64,000 nt of DNA from JBGSQR01 sp964509295 (GCA_964509295.1 CAZDWS010000005.1:62001-126000), one strand, 5' to 3'. Shown: positions 16,646 through 26,153, counted from the stretch's first letter. The notes: generated by a model not told the origin, from the sequence alone. Made by a program: numbers and translations.

Positions 16646-17641
16646 ATGAAAAAAATCATGTTACTGCTATTGGTTCTCCTGTCCTTTGGCTGCGCTCAGA
16701 ATCGATTTAATGTTCCGGTCGAGGATTTTTCCGAGAAAGTAAAATCATTGGGAGTGCTTCCGATTGCTGTTGACGCCTCCTCTGATATCAGGCACCCGCA
16801 GAAAGAAGAACTGATACAGCTTGTTGATGAGATGAACCGTAAATATGAACAGCAATTTGTACGCAAACTCAAGGTAACCGGGAACTTCAACACTGTCGCC
16901 ATAATGGACGGGAACCCGAAGCAACTTTTTGAAAACCTGATGTCCCGTCGGGAGAGACGTAATGATGCAACAATTGAATATAACAAGTACTTTTGGAAAA
17001 ATGATGAATTAAGAAGCTATTTAACCAAAAACAAACTTGATGCAATCATGGTGCTGACCGTTAGCGGCCTGACCAAAAATGACAAGGTTACTTCCAGTAC
17101 ACTGCTCGCATCATTAACCACTGATTACAACTATCTTGTGTTGTCAGCCCAGATACTTGATGCCAACGGAACGACACTCTGGGAGTATCCGAATTTCCGC
17201 AGCCGTTTACTAAGTTATGATCCGCTTATCAACCTTCAATATCCGGATTTCAGCGAGGCTGATGCCAACATGATCAGCAAAGCAAATGTTAAATTTAAAT
17301 CTTTGGACGGCATTAGAAAAAAACTGGATGAAAAACGCAAAGACCTGCTTCTGCGTGAAACCACGGAATCAGATGTTTACAGCAAGCAATTTGACGAAAT
17401 GCTTTCTTACCTGAAATATGATCAGAATAATGAAAAAAAGAGTTCCGTTAAAACCATCGAAACCCCTGTAGCACCAGCTCAGCAGGTAAAGCCGGCAGCT
17501 ACTGCACCTGCTGCAACGCAGACACCTACGGTTCCAGCAGCAGCACCGTCAAGCGAACCAGTATCGCCAACGCCTGCACCAGGAGCCAGCAGCAAATCAC
17601 CATCAAACGAAATAGCTCCGGCTGCCGGCAAGATTTTTTAA
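16646..17641 (+). CDS. Hypothetical lipoprotein with Pro/Ala-rich tail
   Basis: 331 residues from the ATG at 16646, chosen because AAGGAG lies eight bases upstream and because it opens directly with a lipoprotein signal (MKKIMLLLLVLLSFGC, lipobox LSFGC). The mature part is a folded domain of about 230 residues with VKSLGVLPIAVDASSD near the start and ILDANGTTLWEYP in the middle. The last ~80 residues are low-complexity Ala/Pro/Thr/Ser (PAAAPSSEPVSPTPAP), as in cell-wall-spanning spacers. I do not recognise the family. It is a monocistronic unit ending at a strong shared terminator. Confidence 0.8.
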   Translation: MKKIMLLLLVLLSFGCAQNRFNVPVEDFSEKVKSLGVLPIAVDASSDIRHPQKEELIQLVDEMNRKYEQQFVRKLKVTGNFNTVAIMDGNPKQLFENLMSRRERRNDATIEYNKYFWKNDELRSYLTKNKLDAIMVLTVSGLTKNDKVTSSTLLASLTTDYNYLVLSAQILDANGTTLWEYPNFRSRLLSYDPLINLQYPDFSEADANMISKANVKFKSLDGIRKKLDEKRKDLLLRETTESDVYSKQFDEMLSYLKYDQNNEKKSSVKTIETPVAPAQQVKPAATAPAATQTPTVPAAAPSSEPVSPTPAPGASSKSPSNEIAPAAGKIF

Positions 17642-17660
17642 ACAGGCGCCAACATACTTA

Positions 17661-17706
17661 AAAACAGTAACGCCCTTTCAGGCATCTGAAAGGGCGTTAC
17701 TGTTTT
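17661..17706. terminator. Bidirectional intrinsic terminator
   Basis: A perfect stem of about 20 base pairs (AAACAGTAACGCCCTTTCA and its complement, loop GGCATC) with A and T runs at both ends serves the lipoprotein gene on the + strand and the cobalamin genes on the - strand. Confidence 0.92.
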
Positions 17707-17733
17707 CATAAATCAATCATCCTGAAAGCTCTC

Positions 17734-18438
17734 TCAGTTTTTTCTTATAATCATCAACGACAGGTAATCCGGCAGATGTGCCTCCATAGCATCAATGTCA
17801 GTCAACACCTTTTGACGTGCTCCGCCAACTCGCTCTACAAACACCGCACTCCCGGTACGACCTGTATGGCGGAGCAGCTGCAGAATTTCCGCATATATGG
17901 GCTTAACCTTCAACAACACAACCGTATCGTATACTGCCAGGGCATTTTCAATAGATTCAATACCACTGGTGGCCGGTATAATGACAATCTTTTCTTCCGC
18001 CTCAGCCAGAGGAATTCCTGCAACAGCTGCAGCAGTATTAATGCTGGAAATACCGGGTACTATTTCTATCTCAACGTCCGGATAGCTTTCACGGAAAATT
18101 CGCAGCAGATAGATGAATGTGGAATAAAGCAACGGATCGCCAATGGTGATAAAGGCAACATCCTTTCCGCCTCTGACACGCTCTGCAATCATGGCGGCAG
18201 CTTCCTGCCAGGCCTTTTCCAACACATCTTTGTCTGAGGTCATGGGAAACTGGTGGACAATGATCTCCTGACAGCCCTCCTCCAGAAACTCACGAACCGT
18301 ATCAAGTGCCACACTGGCCTCTCCCGGTCTGGATACGGGGGCAAGAACCACATCAGCTTCACGCAGAATACGCTCGGCTTTTCTGGTCAACAGTTCGGGA
18401 TCACCAGGGCCGACACCGATGGCATAAAACTTCGACAT
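17734..18438 (-). CDS. cobI: Precorrin-2 C20-methyltransferase (CobI/CbiL)
   Basis: 234 residues, a tetrapyrrole methylase. Key segments are YAIGVGPGDPELLTRKA at the N-terminus, FITIGDPLLYSTF (SAM-binding loop) at about 95-107, and VPGISSINTAAAVAGIPL at about 127-144. This subfamily methylates C20 of precorrin-2 or its cobalt form, and early CbiL-type use in the anaerobic route is likely in this organism. It overlaps the stop of the upstream CbiET gene by one base, so they are translated from the same message. Other cobalamin genes are not in the window. Confidence 0.9.
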   Translation of the reverse strand: MSKFYAIGVGPGDPELLTRKAERILREADVVLAPVSRPGEASVALDTVREFLEEGCQEIIVHQFPMTSDKDVLEKAWQEAAAMIAERVRGGKDVAFITIGDPLLYSTFIYLLRIFRESYPDVEIEIVPGISSINTAAAVAGIPLAEAEEKIVIIPATSGIESIENALAVYDTVVLLKVKPIYAEILQLLRHTGRTGSAVFVERVGGARQKVLTDIDAMEAHLPDYLSLMIIRKN

Positions 18439-19655
18439 TACTTATCCTCCTTCCGGGCCGCAATTATGTAGACCGGATTATGTGCTTCAAAAAGTTTAAA
18501 TTCAGTCAGCTTGCGTGTTTTAGAAATATTAACGCAGGTTGCTTCGACAAAATAGCCATGATCCTCCAGAAATTCCACCGACTTGGTCAACGTATCTAGA
18601 GTGACGGCATTGAGCACAATCAGGCCCTCCGGCTTGAGTCGCTTATCAACCAGATCAATGATTTCCTCCAGATTTCCTCCCGCACCACCGATAAAAACAC
18701 GGTCCGGATCCGGCAGGTCTTCCAATCCGTCCGGTGCATAGGCCTCAATCAACTTGACATTACGAGTGCAGAACTTTTGCAGGTTTTCATTTATGAAGGC
18801 CACACACTGCGGGTTACGCTCCAGGGCGAATATGCGTCCATTTGGCATCAGGTTTGACGCTTCAATTGAAACAGAACCACTCCCGGCTCCGATATCCCAC
18901 ATGACCAGGTCATCCTGAAGCTGTAGCTTGGATAGGGTCACAGCACGAACTTCCTGCTTGGTAATCAATTTTTTGGATGTCTGAAACTCATCATCATCAA
19001 TACCGATCAGAGGATACTGTTTCAGGTTCGGCTCATAGGTTTTAATCAGTATCAGTATGTTCAGATCAGATGGCTTGAGTTCCAACAATCCACGTACGTC
19101 GGTGCGGGTAAACTTTTCAGTATCCATACCCAGATCTTCACACAACCAGGCCTCATATCCTTCTGCTCCACGTTCAATCAGCTCGCTGGCGATGGCAGCC
19201 GGAGTATTAACCTTGTCGGTCAGAATACAGGCCTTTTCTGCTGAAATAATCTTATCCACAGCTGCATGCATGCCGCGCCCATGCACAGAAACGAAAATGG
19301 CATCATCCCAAGGCTCTTTGATCCGTGAAAAGGCATACTGCATACTGGTCACATTTGCAAAGATCTCAATCCGATCCTTCGGCAGGTTGCGCAGCAGGAA
19401 TCTGGATATGCCAAAAAAAGCCGGATCACCGGATGCCAGGATAGCCACTTTCTGATCTGTTTTTTTCAGGAAATCAAGAAGATCCGATAATGCCCCCAGC
19501 ACCATTTTGATACCTTTAAACTCAGGAAAAATATCAAGATGTCTCTGGTGACCGATCATCACCTCTGCCTCGGAGACAACTTCAAGCGCCTTTGCCCCAA
19601 ATCCTTCCCATCCAACTATACCGGCGCCAACCAGATAAATCTTCTGCTGCGTCAT
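18438..19655 (-). CDS. cobL: Precorrin-6Y C5,15-methyltransferase (decarboxylating), CbiET fusion
   Basis: 405 residues from the ATG at 19655, chosen because the tetrapyrrole-methylase fold begins at once (QQKIYLVGAGIVGWEG) and a GGAGG lies upstream; the frame is open 21 codons further but without a better start. The N-terminal half is CbiE (C5 methylation; ILASGDPAFFGISRFLL, FVSVHGRGMH). The C-terminal half is CbiT (C15 methylation and decarboxylation) with MWDIGAGSGSVSIEAS as the SAM motif and FIGGAGGNLEEI. The fused form corresponds to CobL. It forms an operon with cobI in the corrin ring pathway. Confidence 0.92.
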   Translation of the reverse strand: MTQQKIYLVGAGIVGWEGFGAKALEVVSEAEVMIGHQRHLDIFPEFKGIKMVLGALSDLLDFLKKTDQKVAILASGDPAFFGISRFLLRNLPKDRIEIFANVTSMQYAFSRIKEPWDDAIFVSVHGRGMHAAVDKIISAEKACILTDKVNTPAAIASELIERGAEGYEAWLCEDLGMDTEKFTRTDVRGLLELKPSDLNILILIKTYEPNLKQYPLIGIDDDEFQTSKKLITKQEVRAVTLSKLQLQDDLVMWDIGAGSGSVSIEASNLMPNGRIFALERNPQCVAFINENLQKFCTRNVKLIEAYAPDGLEDLPDPDRVFIGGAGGNLEEIIDLVDKRLKPEGLIVLNAVTLDTLTKSVEFLEDHGYFVEATCVNISKTRKLTEFKLFEAHNPVYIIAARKEDK

Positions 19656-19743
19656 TTCTCGCGCCCTCCGCTTGGCAATATTGTTTTTAAGCCCGATAAC
19701 AAGTGCACACATTAGCATTCTACCTGTAAAAAATCACCATTTA

Positions 19744-20976
19744 TCACCGGCAAACCCTGTTTCTGCCCCTGTTTTTTGCCTTGTAAAGCGCCATATCAGC
19801 AGCTTTCATCACCATTACACTCGTTTTCAATTCTTCATCACTTTCCGCCACACCTATACTGATAGTAACCGATACAGATTCAACATCCTTGCGGCTACCA
19901 CGCTGTTCCCGCCCTTGTCGCTGGGTCTTGGGGCGTTCCTGGTTTCGTAGTGCCAGACTGTATTCAGCTATTTCTTCACGCAACTTTTCCAGATGCGGGA
20001 TGACATCATCAATTCTACGGCCCGGGAAGATTATGGCAAACTCTTCTCCACCATAGCGGTAAGCCTTGCCGCCGCCCCCCACATCCCTCATCTTGCGGGC
20101 GACCATCTTCAAGACCTGATCACCAACTTCATGACCGTAATTATCATTAAACTGCTTAAAATGATCCACATCCAGCATGGCTATCACGTAGCGCCTGCCC
20201 AGCCCATGCAGATACTCGTTTAGCGCACGCCTTGAAGGAATACCAGTCAAATCATCACAAAACGCCATATTGTAGGAGTCCAGCAGAATACTCAGCGTAA
20301 CTATTCCAGCCCCTGCGGTGATGAACAAGATAAACATGTCACTATTTGCAATCCAGTTACCAGCCACAAAAAAAGCGGCCAATGCCCCCAGTAAACCGCC
20401 ATCAACCGGTGTCTGACTACGGATGGCAAGCAACGCTATCAACAAAAATGATAACGCACCGAGTATCAATGCGGTCTGTGGTACAATACATGAATCCAGA
20501 AACGGCAGCAGGGCATATTTTTTAGAAATCAGCGGTATGACTTCCACATTATAATAGCGGAAAATCCAATAGGCGATGCCACACTGTAATGCCATAAAGA
20601 TCAGTCGGATACGGCCTGCATATGAGAAAACACCTTTTTCTCGCATCAGACCGATGAGGGCATAATTAATCGGAATCAAGACAGCAAAGAAGTGATAAAT
20701 GCCGTTAAAACCATTTCTATCTAAATCATCAATCACGAACGTGCGGGAACACCAGTAGAAGGCGACCAGCAATAAAAGTGCTAAAAAAGGACGACCACGA
20801 TGAAAATGAGTAGCCAGAAGCATTCCCATACCGGAAATCAGGTAAGGCAGTATTTCTATAATTTCACGATGAGCCGGTTTTAGTATTGCCAGATACGGGA
20901 CATACAGATAGGTCGCCACAAGAATTGTCACAGGAACAATCAAAACAAGCATTCTTTTGGCGACAGGATTTATCAA
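19744..20976 (-). CDS. Membrane-bound diguanylate cyclase (GGDEF)
   Basis: About 410 residues. I favour a TTG start at 20976 because GGGAG lies eight bases upstream; a TTG at 20991 and an ATG at 20952 are alternatives. The N-terminal ~235 residues contain roughly seven to eight hydrophobic helices. The C-terminal GGDEF domain has MLDVDHFKQFNDNYGH and the active-site sequence YRYGGEEF, so synthesis of cyclic di-GMP is expected. The product-inhibition RxxD site is not seen at its usual position before GGEEF. The insert QERPKTQRQGREQRG in the last third is unusually basic. It lies downstream of the TraB-like membrane gene on the same strand and may be cotranscribed. Confidence 0.88.
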   Translation of the reverse strand: MINPVAKRMLVLIVPVTILVATYLYVPYLAILKPAHREIIEILPYLISGMGMLLATHFHRGRPFLALLLLVAFYWCSRTFVIDDLDRNGFNGIYHFFAVLIPINYALIGLMREKGVFSYAGRIRLIFMALQCGIAYWIFRYYNVEVIPLISKKYALLPFLDSCIVPQTALILGALSFLLIALLAIRSQTPVDGGLLGALAAFFVAGNWIANSDMFILFITAGAGIVTLSILLDSYNMAFCDDLTGIPSRRALNEYLHGLGRRYVIAMLDVDHFKQFNDNYGHEVGDQVLKMVARKMRDVGGGGKAYRYGGEEFAIIFPGRRIDDVIPHLEKLREEIAEYSLALRNQERPKTQRQGREQRGSRKDVESVSVTISIGVAESDEELKTSVMVMKAADMALYKAKNRGRNRVCR

Positions 20977-21084
20977 CTTTAAAGCTCCCAACTACTGTGT
21001 TCTGTCTTTATTATCCGGCCTTGGATTTTAACTATCGCCTGCCCGATATTTTAGGATCGGCTTCCATGACTACTAGTCAGACTA

Positions 21085-22338
21085 TCAGGTTTTTCCTCGA
21101 AAAATTCTCCAGAAATCAATACTGACGCGATATTTTTTATCCTGCAGCAAAAAGCCACGGCTTAGAACCGATTCTTCAATCTCTGCCATATGCAAAGCGC
21201 CCCAAGGGACAATAACAGTTTCATAATTTGCCAGAGCACTATCCAGGTGGCTGATCAGCGCTTGATTTCTTTTGTGCAGAATATCGTCCATGATTAACTT
21301 GTTCATCTCTGGCGTCAGCTCCATTTCAGCCCATTTATTCAGGGCGATAAATGTTTCAACCAGCGAGGTACTCTCGTTAATATGTTTTCCAACAGTATTC
21401 AGAAAATGTATCGTTTCTTTGCTAAAATTGCTGATATCAACATCAGCCCTCAAAATGTCAGCTCCTGTAGATCCATTAGATGCAGAATCTTCTTCAGCAC
21501 TTTCGACCAGCCGCCCCTGCAAACGCATCTTCTCCTGAGATGATAAACCAAGAAAACCCGCCATTTTGCTGTAACCAAACTTATTTTTCAGAAGTTGCTT
21601 ATCATCTGTAACGCCCTCAGCCAGAATTATTGTCTTACCTGCAGAAATAGAACCGGTCAGATCGTCATAAAACTTTTTATCACCCACATGAATCATACTT
21701 GTCAGTCGGATGGTTTTTAGATCTTTTTTATAAATACGCTCCGACATATACAGACCGCCGGGAGCAATTCTTATAAAACCTGAGGTCGCCTTGTCGGCAT
21801 AGGCATTTGCGGAAGCAAGAGTAAGCAACATAAACACCACAGGTACGACCACAATGCTTACGGCAGCATATTTAAGTGTATGCCTGAGGTTGAAAAATTT
21901 GGTGCTGAATACGGATACGGGCAATAACAACCCATCACCGCCAGATCTACGTGTAAATTCAATCGGCAGAAGACAGAGCACTAATTGGGCAAATGAACAG
22001 ACGGGACCATAAATACCATTATGGGCCAGGGAAGGAAAAATCCAGGTGGCCAATAAGCTCCAGACAAGAAAGGTGAGCAGCGGCAGTAAAACACGTTTGG
22101 GCAATCTGTTGTCCATAACCAGCGCAAGATAAACCGGTAGTGACAGCAAAACTACCGTATTGGCGAACATCTCCCTCAGCCCGGAAAGGTTGGAGGCACC
22201 AGCCATAAGCCTCAGCAATTCATCAACAACTGAAATCAGACCATCGGCAGCAAACAAAATTAAAAACATATTGATAAAAAATCGCATTAGTACAGTCCAT
22301 TTATGACTCAAATATTGATTAATTCGCAATAGTTGCAT
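21085..22338 (-). CDS. TraB/PrgY/TIKI-like membrane protein (putative metalloprotease fold)
   Basis: 417 residues. The N-terminal ~175 residues hold about five membrane helices. The following soluble domain has the spaced motifs of the TraB/TIKI superfamily: TSMIHVGDKKFYDDL (histidine near the first strand), TIILAEGVTD (conserved Glu), and a C-terminal NQALISHLDSAL with VPWGALHMAEIE (second His). The superfamily includes pheromone-shutdown protein PrgY and the Wnt-cleaving TIKI proteases. Here the membrane part precedes the catalytic-like domain. The substrate is unknown. The ATG at 22338 has AAGG nine bases upstream. Confidence 0.65.
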   Translation of the reverse strand: MQLLRINQYLSHKWTVLMRFFINMFLILFAADGLISVVDELLRLMAGASNLSGLREMFANTVVLLSLPVYLALVMDNRLPKRVLLPLLTFLVWSLLATWIFPSLAHNGIYGPVCSFAQLVLCLLPIEFTRRSGGDGLLLPVSVFSTKFFNLRHTLKYAAVSIVVVPVVFMLLTLASANAYADKATSGFIRIAPGGLYMSERIYKKDLKTIRLTSMIHVGDKKFYDDLTGSISAGKTIILAEGVTDDKQLLKNKFGYSKMAGFLGLSSQEKMRLQGRLVESAEEDSASNGSTGADILRADVDISNFSKETIHFLNTVGKHINESTSLVETFIALNKWAEMELTPEMNKLIMDDILHKRNQALISHLDSALANYETVIVPWGALHMAEIEESVLSRGFLLQDKKYRVSIDFWRIFRGKT

Positions 22339-22464
22339 CGACCTTATTAATTGTCAAGCCATCTCGATCAGCCCATTTCAGTCCAGGGTTATATTATATA
22401 TATACTTTTACTGGACGGTCATAAAACTAATATATATATTGACTGACAAGAGAGGAACAACCAT

Positions 22465-23199
22465 ATGGATTTAAAGCCGATAAAAACAAAAAAAATCTAT
22501 GAAGAGATTGTTGAACAGATCAAGCAACTCATGGCTGACGGTAATCTGAAGCCTGGTGACAAGCTCCTCTCCGAGCGTGAACTGGCCGAACGCCTGCAAG
22601 TCAGCAGGGCTTCAGTACGTGAAGCAATCCGATCCCTGGAAATGATGGCATTTGTTGACATCCGACCGGGTGACGGGACTTTTGTAAAAAGTACAAACAC
22701 TGACGATATAATTCTACCGCTGGCAATGTTTCTGGCCGTTGAGAAGAGCTCTCTGCTGGATATGCTGGAAATTCGCAGAATTTTTGAGACAGCTACTGCC
22801 GGCATGGCCGCAGAACGGGCATCGGAAGAAGAAATTGACCAGATCCGTATTGCTTACGAAAAAATGAAGGAAAGTATCAACTTTCATGACTCTGAAAAAG
22901 GTGAAGAGTATGACACCCTCTTTCATTACTCAATAGCCGAAGCAACCCACAACAACCTGCTGATCAGACTATTCAGGACCATCTCCGAAGACTTCTCCCG
23001 TTCCATCTCTGCAGCAAGAAGGCAGCTATTCCTGGACGAACACAACCCGCAAATCATCCTTGACCAGCACCGCAAGATTTATGAAGCCATTAAGAACCAC
23101 AACTCTCAAATAGCCTCCAGCGCAATGCTGGAACACCTCACCTATGCCGAAAGAGAACTAAACAAAAAAATGGTGAAAAAAACGGCTATTTACACCTGA
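22465..23199 (+). CDS. FadR-subfamily GntR regulator (PdhR/LldR-like)
   Basis: 244 residues. A winged helix-turn-helix (about 10-75) has the GntR signature GDKLLSERELAERLQVSRASVREAIRSLE (given here as two parts: GDKLLSERELAERL and QVSRASVREAIRSLE) and GTFVKS. The C-terminal FCD domain (about 95-235) is helical with His/Asp residues for ligand metal (FHYSIAEATHNN, DQHRKIYEAI). PdhR/LldR/GlcC relatives sense pyruvate, lactate or glycolate and bind TGGT-N3-ACCA palindromes. Exactly such a palindrome lies in the promoter of the adjacent glcD-glcF genes, which makes them the likely target. Confidence 0.9.
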   Translation: MDLKPIKTKKIYEEIVEQIKQLMADGNLKPGDKLLSERELAERLQVSRASVREAIRSLEMMAFVDIRPGDGTFVKSTNTDDIILPLAMFLAVEKSSLLDMLEIRRIFETATAGMAAERASEEEIDQIRIAYEKMKESINFHDSEKGEEYDTLFHYSIAEATHNNLLIRLFRTISEDFSRSISAARRQLFLDEHNPQIILDQHRKIYEAIKNHNSQIASSAMLEHLTYAERELNKKMVKKTAIYT

Positions 23200-23275
23200 T
23201 CCAAACACAATTCCCGCCATACGCTTGCCGCCCTGAATATCTCGTAAATATTTTATTAAATGATGAAATATTTGT

Positions 23276-23307
23276 TTGACAATTTTTTTAATAGATGAAA
23301 ATATAGG
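23276..23307 (+). promoter_or_regulatory. Putative sigma-70 promoter of glcD-glcF
   Basis: TTGACA at 23276-23281 is followed 18-20 bases later by AATATA/TATAGG. The start would fall at the operator palindrome a few bases downstream. Confidence 0.55.
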
Positions 23308-23310
23308 TTA

Positions 23311-23325
23311 AGTGGTCTGACCACT
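23311..23325. promoter_or_regulatory. Operator palindrome for the FadR-type regulator
   Basis: AGTGGTCTGACCACT is a perfect inverted repeat (AGTGGT-CTG-ACCACT) containing the TGGT-N3-ACCA core bound by PdhR/LldR-like regulators. It lies just after the putative -10 element, where a bound repressor would block transcription. Confidence 0.75.
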
Positions 23326-23393
23326 AGACAGGCAAGGCGGTCGAATACAAATACCGATTATCGGTAACATAATCAACAGCGGAGGTTGAGAAA

Positions 23394-24788
23394 ATGATTG
23401 ATAGTTCAATCGTAACAAAGCTCGAGGAAATCGTAGGGAAGGAAAACGTGCTAACTAACAAGGTAGATCTCGTTTCTTACAGCTATGATGCTACTGCGGA
23501 TGTCCCTACTCAGATGCCTGATGTGGTTGTAATGCCAACCAGCACTGAGATGGTTCAGCAGATTGTGAACATTGCCCGTACTAACAAACTGGCTATTTAC
23601 CCACGCGGAGCCGGAACCAACCTGAGTGGCGGCACAATCCCTCTCAAAAAGGGCATCGTCCTCTCCTTCCAGAGAATGAACAAAATTCTCGACATCGATC
23701 CCGCCAACCTGACCGCTGTTGTTCAGCCGGGCGTAGTCATCGAATCCCTCAACACTGCAGTTGCTGCACACGGTTTGATTTACCCACCGGATCCAGGTAC
23801 TGTTAAAACTGCCACCATGGGCGGATCTGTCGCAGAAAACTCCGGCGGCCTTCGCGGTCTTAAATACGGCGTTACCAAAAACTATGTCATGGGCATGGAA
23901 GTTGTTCTTGCCAATGGCGAAAAAGTCCGTTTCGGCGGCAAGACTGTTAAAAACGTTACTGCATATGACTTCTCCAACCTGTTTGTCGGCTCAGAAGGTA
24001 CTCTTGGCGTCGTTACAGAAATTACCTGCAAGCTGATCCCTGCTCCAAAATTTCGCAAGAGTATGATGGGTGTTTTCAGCAAGCTTGAGGACGCAGGAAA
24101 CGCAGTTTCCGGTATCATCGCAGCTCAGGTTATCCCAGCTACAATGGAAATCATGGATAACATGACTATCCGCACAGTTGAAGATTTTGCAAAAATTGGC
24201 CTGCCTGTTGATGCTAAAGCCCTGCTGCTGATCGAAGTTGACGGCATGACTCAAGATGTTGTTGAGCAGGAAGCTGCTGCTGTAGTTGAAGTTCTCAAGA
24301 AGAACAATAGCGAGTTCAAGATTGCCAACACCGATGCAGAAAGAGATGAGCTCTGGACAGCACGCCGTAACGCCCTGCCAGCTCTGGCCGGCCTAAAAAA
24401 CACCTGTATCGTTGAAGATGCAACCGTTCCACGCAGCCGCATCACCGACATGCTGATTGCAGTAGAAAAAATTGCCGCAAAGCACAATGTAACAATCGGT
24501 ACATTCGGTCACGCTGGCGACGGCAATCTTCACCCAACCATCCTCTACAATATGTATGACAAGGATGAGACAGCACGCGTTCACAAGGCTGTTGACGAAA
24601 TCTTTGCTGCTGCTCTCGGTTTCGGCGGCACACTTTCCGGTGAGCATGGAATCGGCATTGCAAAAATGAAATATCTTGTAGACGAACTTGGAACAAGCGG
24701 ACTGGACCTGATGAAAAGCGTTAAGGAGTCCATGGACCCTGAATATATTTTCAACCCAGGCAAGCTGGTTCCTGCGCGTGAGGTATAA
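23394..24788 (+). CDS. glcD: FAD-linked hydroxy-acid oxidoreductase GlcD (glycolate/D-lactate type)
   Basis: 464 residues. A PCMH-type FAD domain (about 35-215) has YPRGAGTNLSGGTIP and GGLRGLKYGVT; the C-terminal FAD-oxidase domain (about 220-460) has GTFGHAGDGNLHPTI (histidines for substrate/metal) and GGTLSGEHGIGIAK. Family members oxidise glycolate or D-lactate and pass electrons to a GlcF-like iron-sulfur partner, encoded two bases downstream. In anaerobes of this group D-lactate is the more likely substrate, but the sequence alone does not decide it. A strong GGAGG ribosome site precedes the ATG. Confidence 0.9.
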   Translation: MIDSSIVTKLEEIVGKENVLTNKVDLVSYSYDATADVPTQMPDVVVMPTSTEMVQQIVNIARTNKLAIYPRGAGTNLSGGTIPLKKGIVLSFQRMNKILDIDPANLTAVVQPGVVIESLNTAVAAHGLIYPPDPGTVKTATMGGSVAENSGGLRGLKYGVTKNYVMGMEVVLANGEKVRFGGKTVKNVTAYDFSNLFVGSEGTLGVVTEITCKLIPAPKFRKSMMGVFSKLEDAGNAVSGIIAAQVIPATMEIMDNMTIRTVEDFAKIGLPVDAKALLLIEVDGMTQDVVEQEAAAVVEVLKKNNSEFKIANTDAERDELWTARRNALPALAGLKNTCIVEDATVPRSRITDMLIAVEKIAAKHNVTIGTFGHAGDGNLHPTILYNMYDKDETARVHKAVDEIFAAALGFGGTLSGEHGIGIAKMKYLVDELGTSGLDLMKSVKESMDPEYIFNPGKLVPAREV

Positions 24789-24790
24789 CA

Positions 24791-26128
24791 ATGTCTAAAG
24801 AAATTACAAAAAGACCAACCAAGACCTACCATGACGATCTTCAGATTGTCAGAGAAGAGCTTGACAAATGTATGAAGTGCGGCAACTGCATGGCTGTCTG
24901 TCCGGTTTATGGCACAGACAAGGATGAAGCTGCTGTTACCAGATCTAAAATTGCTGTTGCAGATGCTGTCCTCAAAGGCCAGCTGGAGTTGGAAGATCCT
25001 GAAGTTTACAATATGGTTTTCAACTGCCTGGTTTGTAAATCATGTATGACCAACTGCCCGACCAAGGTAGATTTTGGTAAGATCATTATTGCTCTCAGAG
25101 CTGCTCTGGTTCGCAAGAACGGTCTGTTCTGGCTGAAGAAGATGATTTTCTCAACCCTGAAGAATCCAAAACTGTTTGATGCTAGTATGAGATTTGGTGC
25201 AGCCATGCAGAATATCGCCTTCAAAAGCGATAAATCGCTGAAAGCAATTTCCCCACGCTCACCTTTTGCTTATGTGGGCGGCAGCATGGGCTTTGACGAA
25301 GGTCGCGTTATGCCGGAGCTGAATGTATCTACCCTGCGTGACAGAACCGGCAGCGTTGTCAAGGTTAACAACCCGAAGATGAAAGTTGCCTTCTTCACCG
25401 GCGACTCTTTGAACTACTTCTATCCAGATACAGGTATGGACCTGGTTGAAGTTCTGACAGCAAACAACATCGAAGTACATATTCCAAAAGATCAGAACTG
25501 CTGCGGTGTGCCTGTACTCTGTCACGGTGACACTGATACAGTTCGCAAGCTTGCCAAGAACAACATCGACGCCTTTGAAAAAACCGGTTGTGAATATCTG
25601 ATTACCGGCTGTGGATCCTGCGGCGGCGCCTGGCAGCATGATTATGTAGACATTCTGGCAGCAGACCCTGTCTATGGCCCAAAAGCTGATTACTGGGCAA
25701 AGAGAACCTACGATATCTCTACATTCTTAACCAAGGTAATCAAATTCCGTGAGCCTAAAGGCAAGGTTGATTCAGTGGTTACATACCATGACTCCTGCCA
25801 CCTCAAGAAATCCATGAAGGTTTTCAATGAGCCACGCGAAATCCTGAAGAGCATTCCGGGTGTCACATTCAAGGAAATGGCCGGAGCTGATACTTGCTGT
25901 GGAAGTGGTGGATCATATGTTGTATCCCATTATGACACATCTTCATCCATCGGTAAGAAAAAGGCAGAAAACATCAATGCTACCGGAGCTGGCGTTGTTT
26001 CAACCGGTTGTCCGGCCTGTATGATGCAAATTCTTGATAACGTTAAACGCTTCGGTAAGAAGCAGGAAACAACTCATTACATCTCACTTCTGGCAGAGTC
26101 TTACAGAAAAGAGAAAGCCGGAAAATAA
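24791..26128 (+). CDS. glcF: Iron-sulfur partner subunit GlcF-like
   Basis: 445 residues. Two [4Fe-4S] ferredoxin motifs lie at the N-terminus: CMKCGNCMAVCP (about 28-39) and CLVCKSCMTNCP (about 79-90). Two cysteine-rich CCG domains follow: NCCGVPVLCHGD with CGSCGG (about 237-280) and a second with HDSCHLKKSM, DTCCGSGG and CPACMMQI (about 335-420). Such proteins carry electrons from GlcD-type flavoproteins to quinone or another acceptor. It follows glcD by two bases and is closed by an intrinsic terminator, so the unit is a two-gene operon. Confidence 0.92.
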   Translation: MSKEITKRPTKTYHDDLQIVREELDKCMKCGNCMAVCPVYGTDKDEAAVTRSKIAVADAVLKGQLELEDPEVYNMVFNCLVCKSCMTNCPTKVDFGKIIIALRAALVRKNGLFWLKKMIFSTLKNPKLFDASMRFGAAMQNIAFKSDKSLKAISPRSPFAYVGGSMGFDEGRVMPELNVSTLRDRTGSVVKVNNPKMKVAFFTGDSLNYFYPDTGMDLVEVLTANNIEVHIPKDQNCCGVPVLCHGDTDTVRKLAKNNIDAFEKTGCEYLITGCGSCGGAWQHDYVDILAADPVYGPKADYWAKRTYDISTFLTKVIKFREPKGKVDSVVTYHDSCHLKKSMKVFNEPREILKSIPGVTFKEMAGADTCCGSGGSYVVSHYDTSSSIGKKKAENINATGAGVVSTGCPACMMQILDNVKRFGKKQETTHYISLLAESYRKEKAGK

Positions 26129-26153
26129 ATTAATATTTTGAATGTTTCATTTA

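Noticed and set aside
22385..22440. TATATA-rich dyad upstream of the FadR-type regulator as an autoregulatory operator
   Set aside because: The symmetry is loose and AT-driven, and it lacks the TGGT-N3-ACCA core found upstream of glcD.
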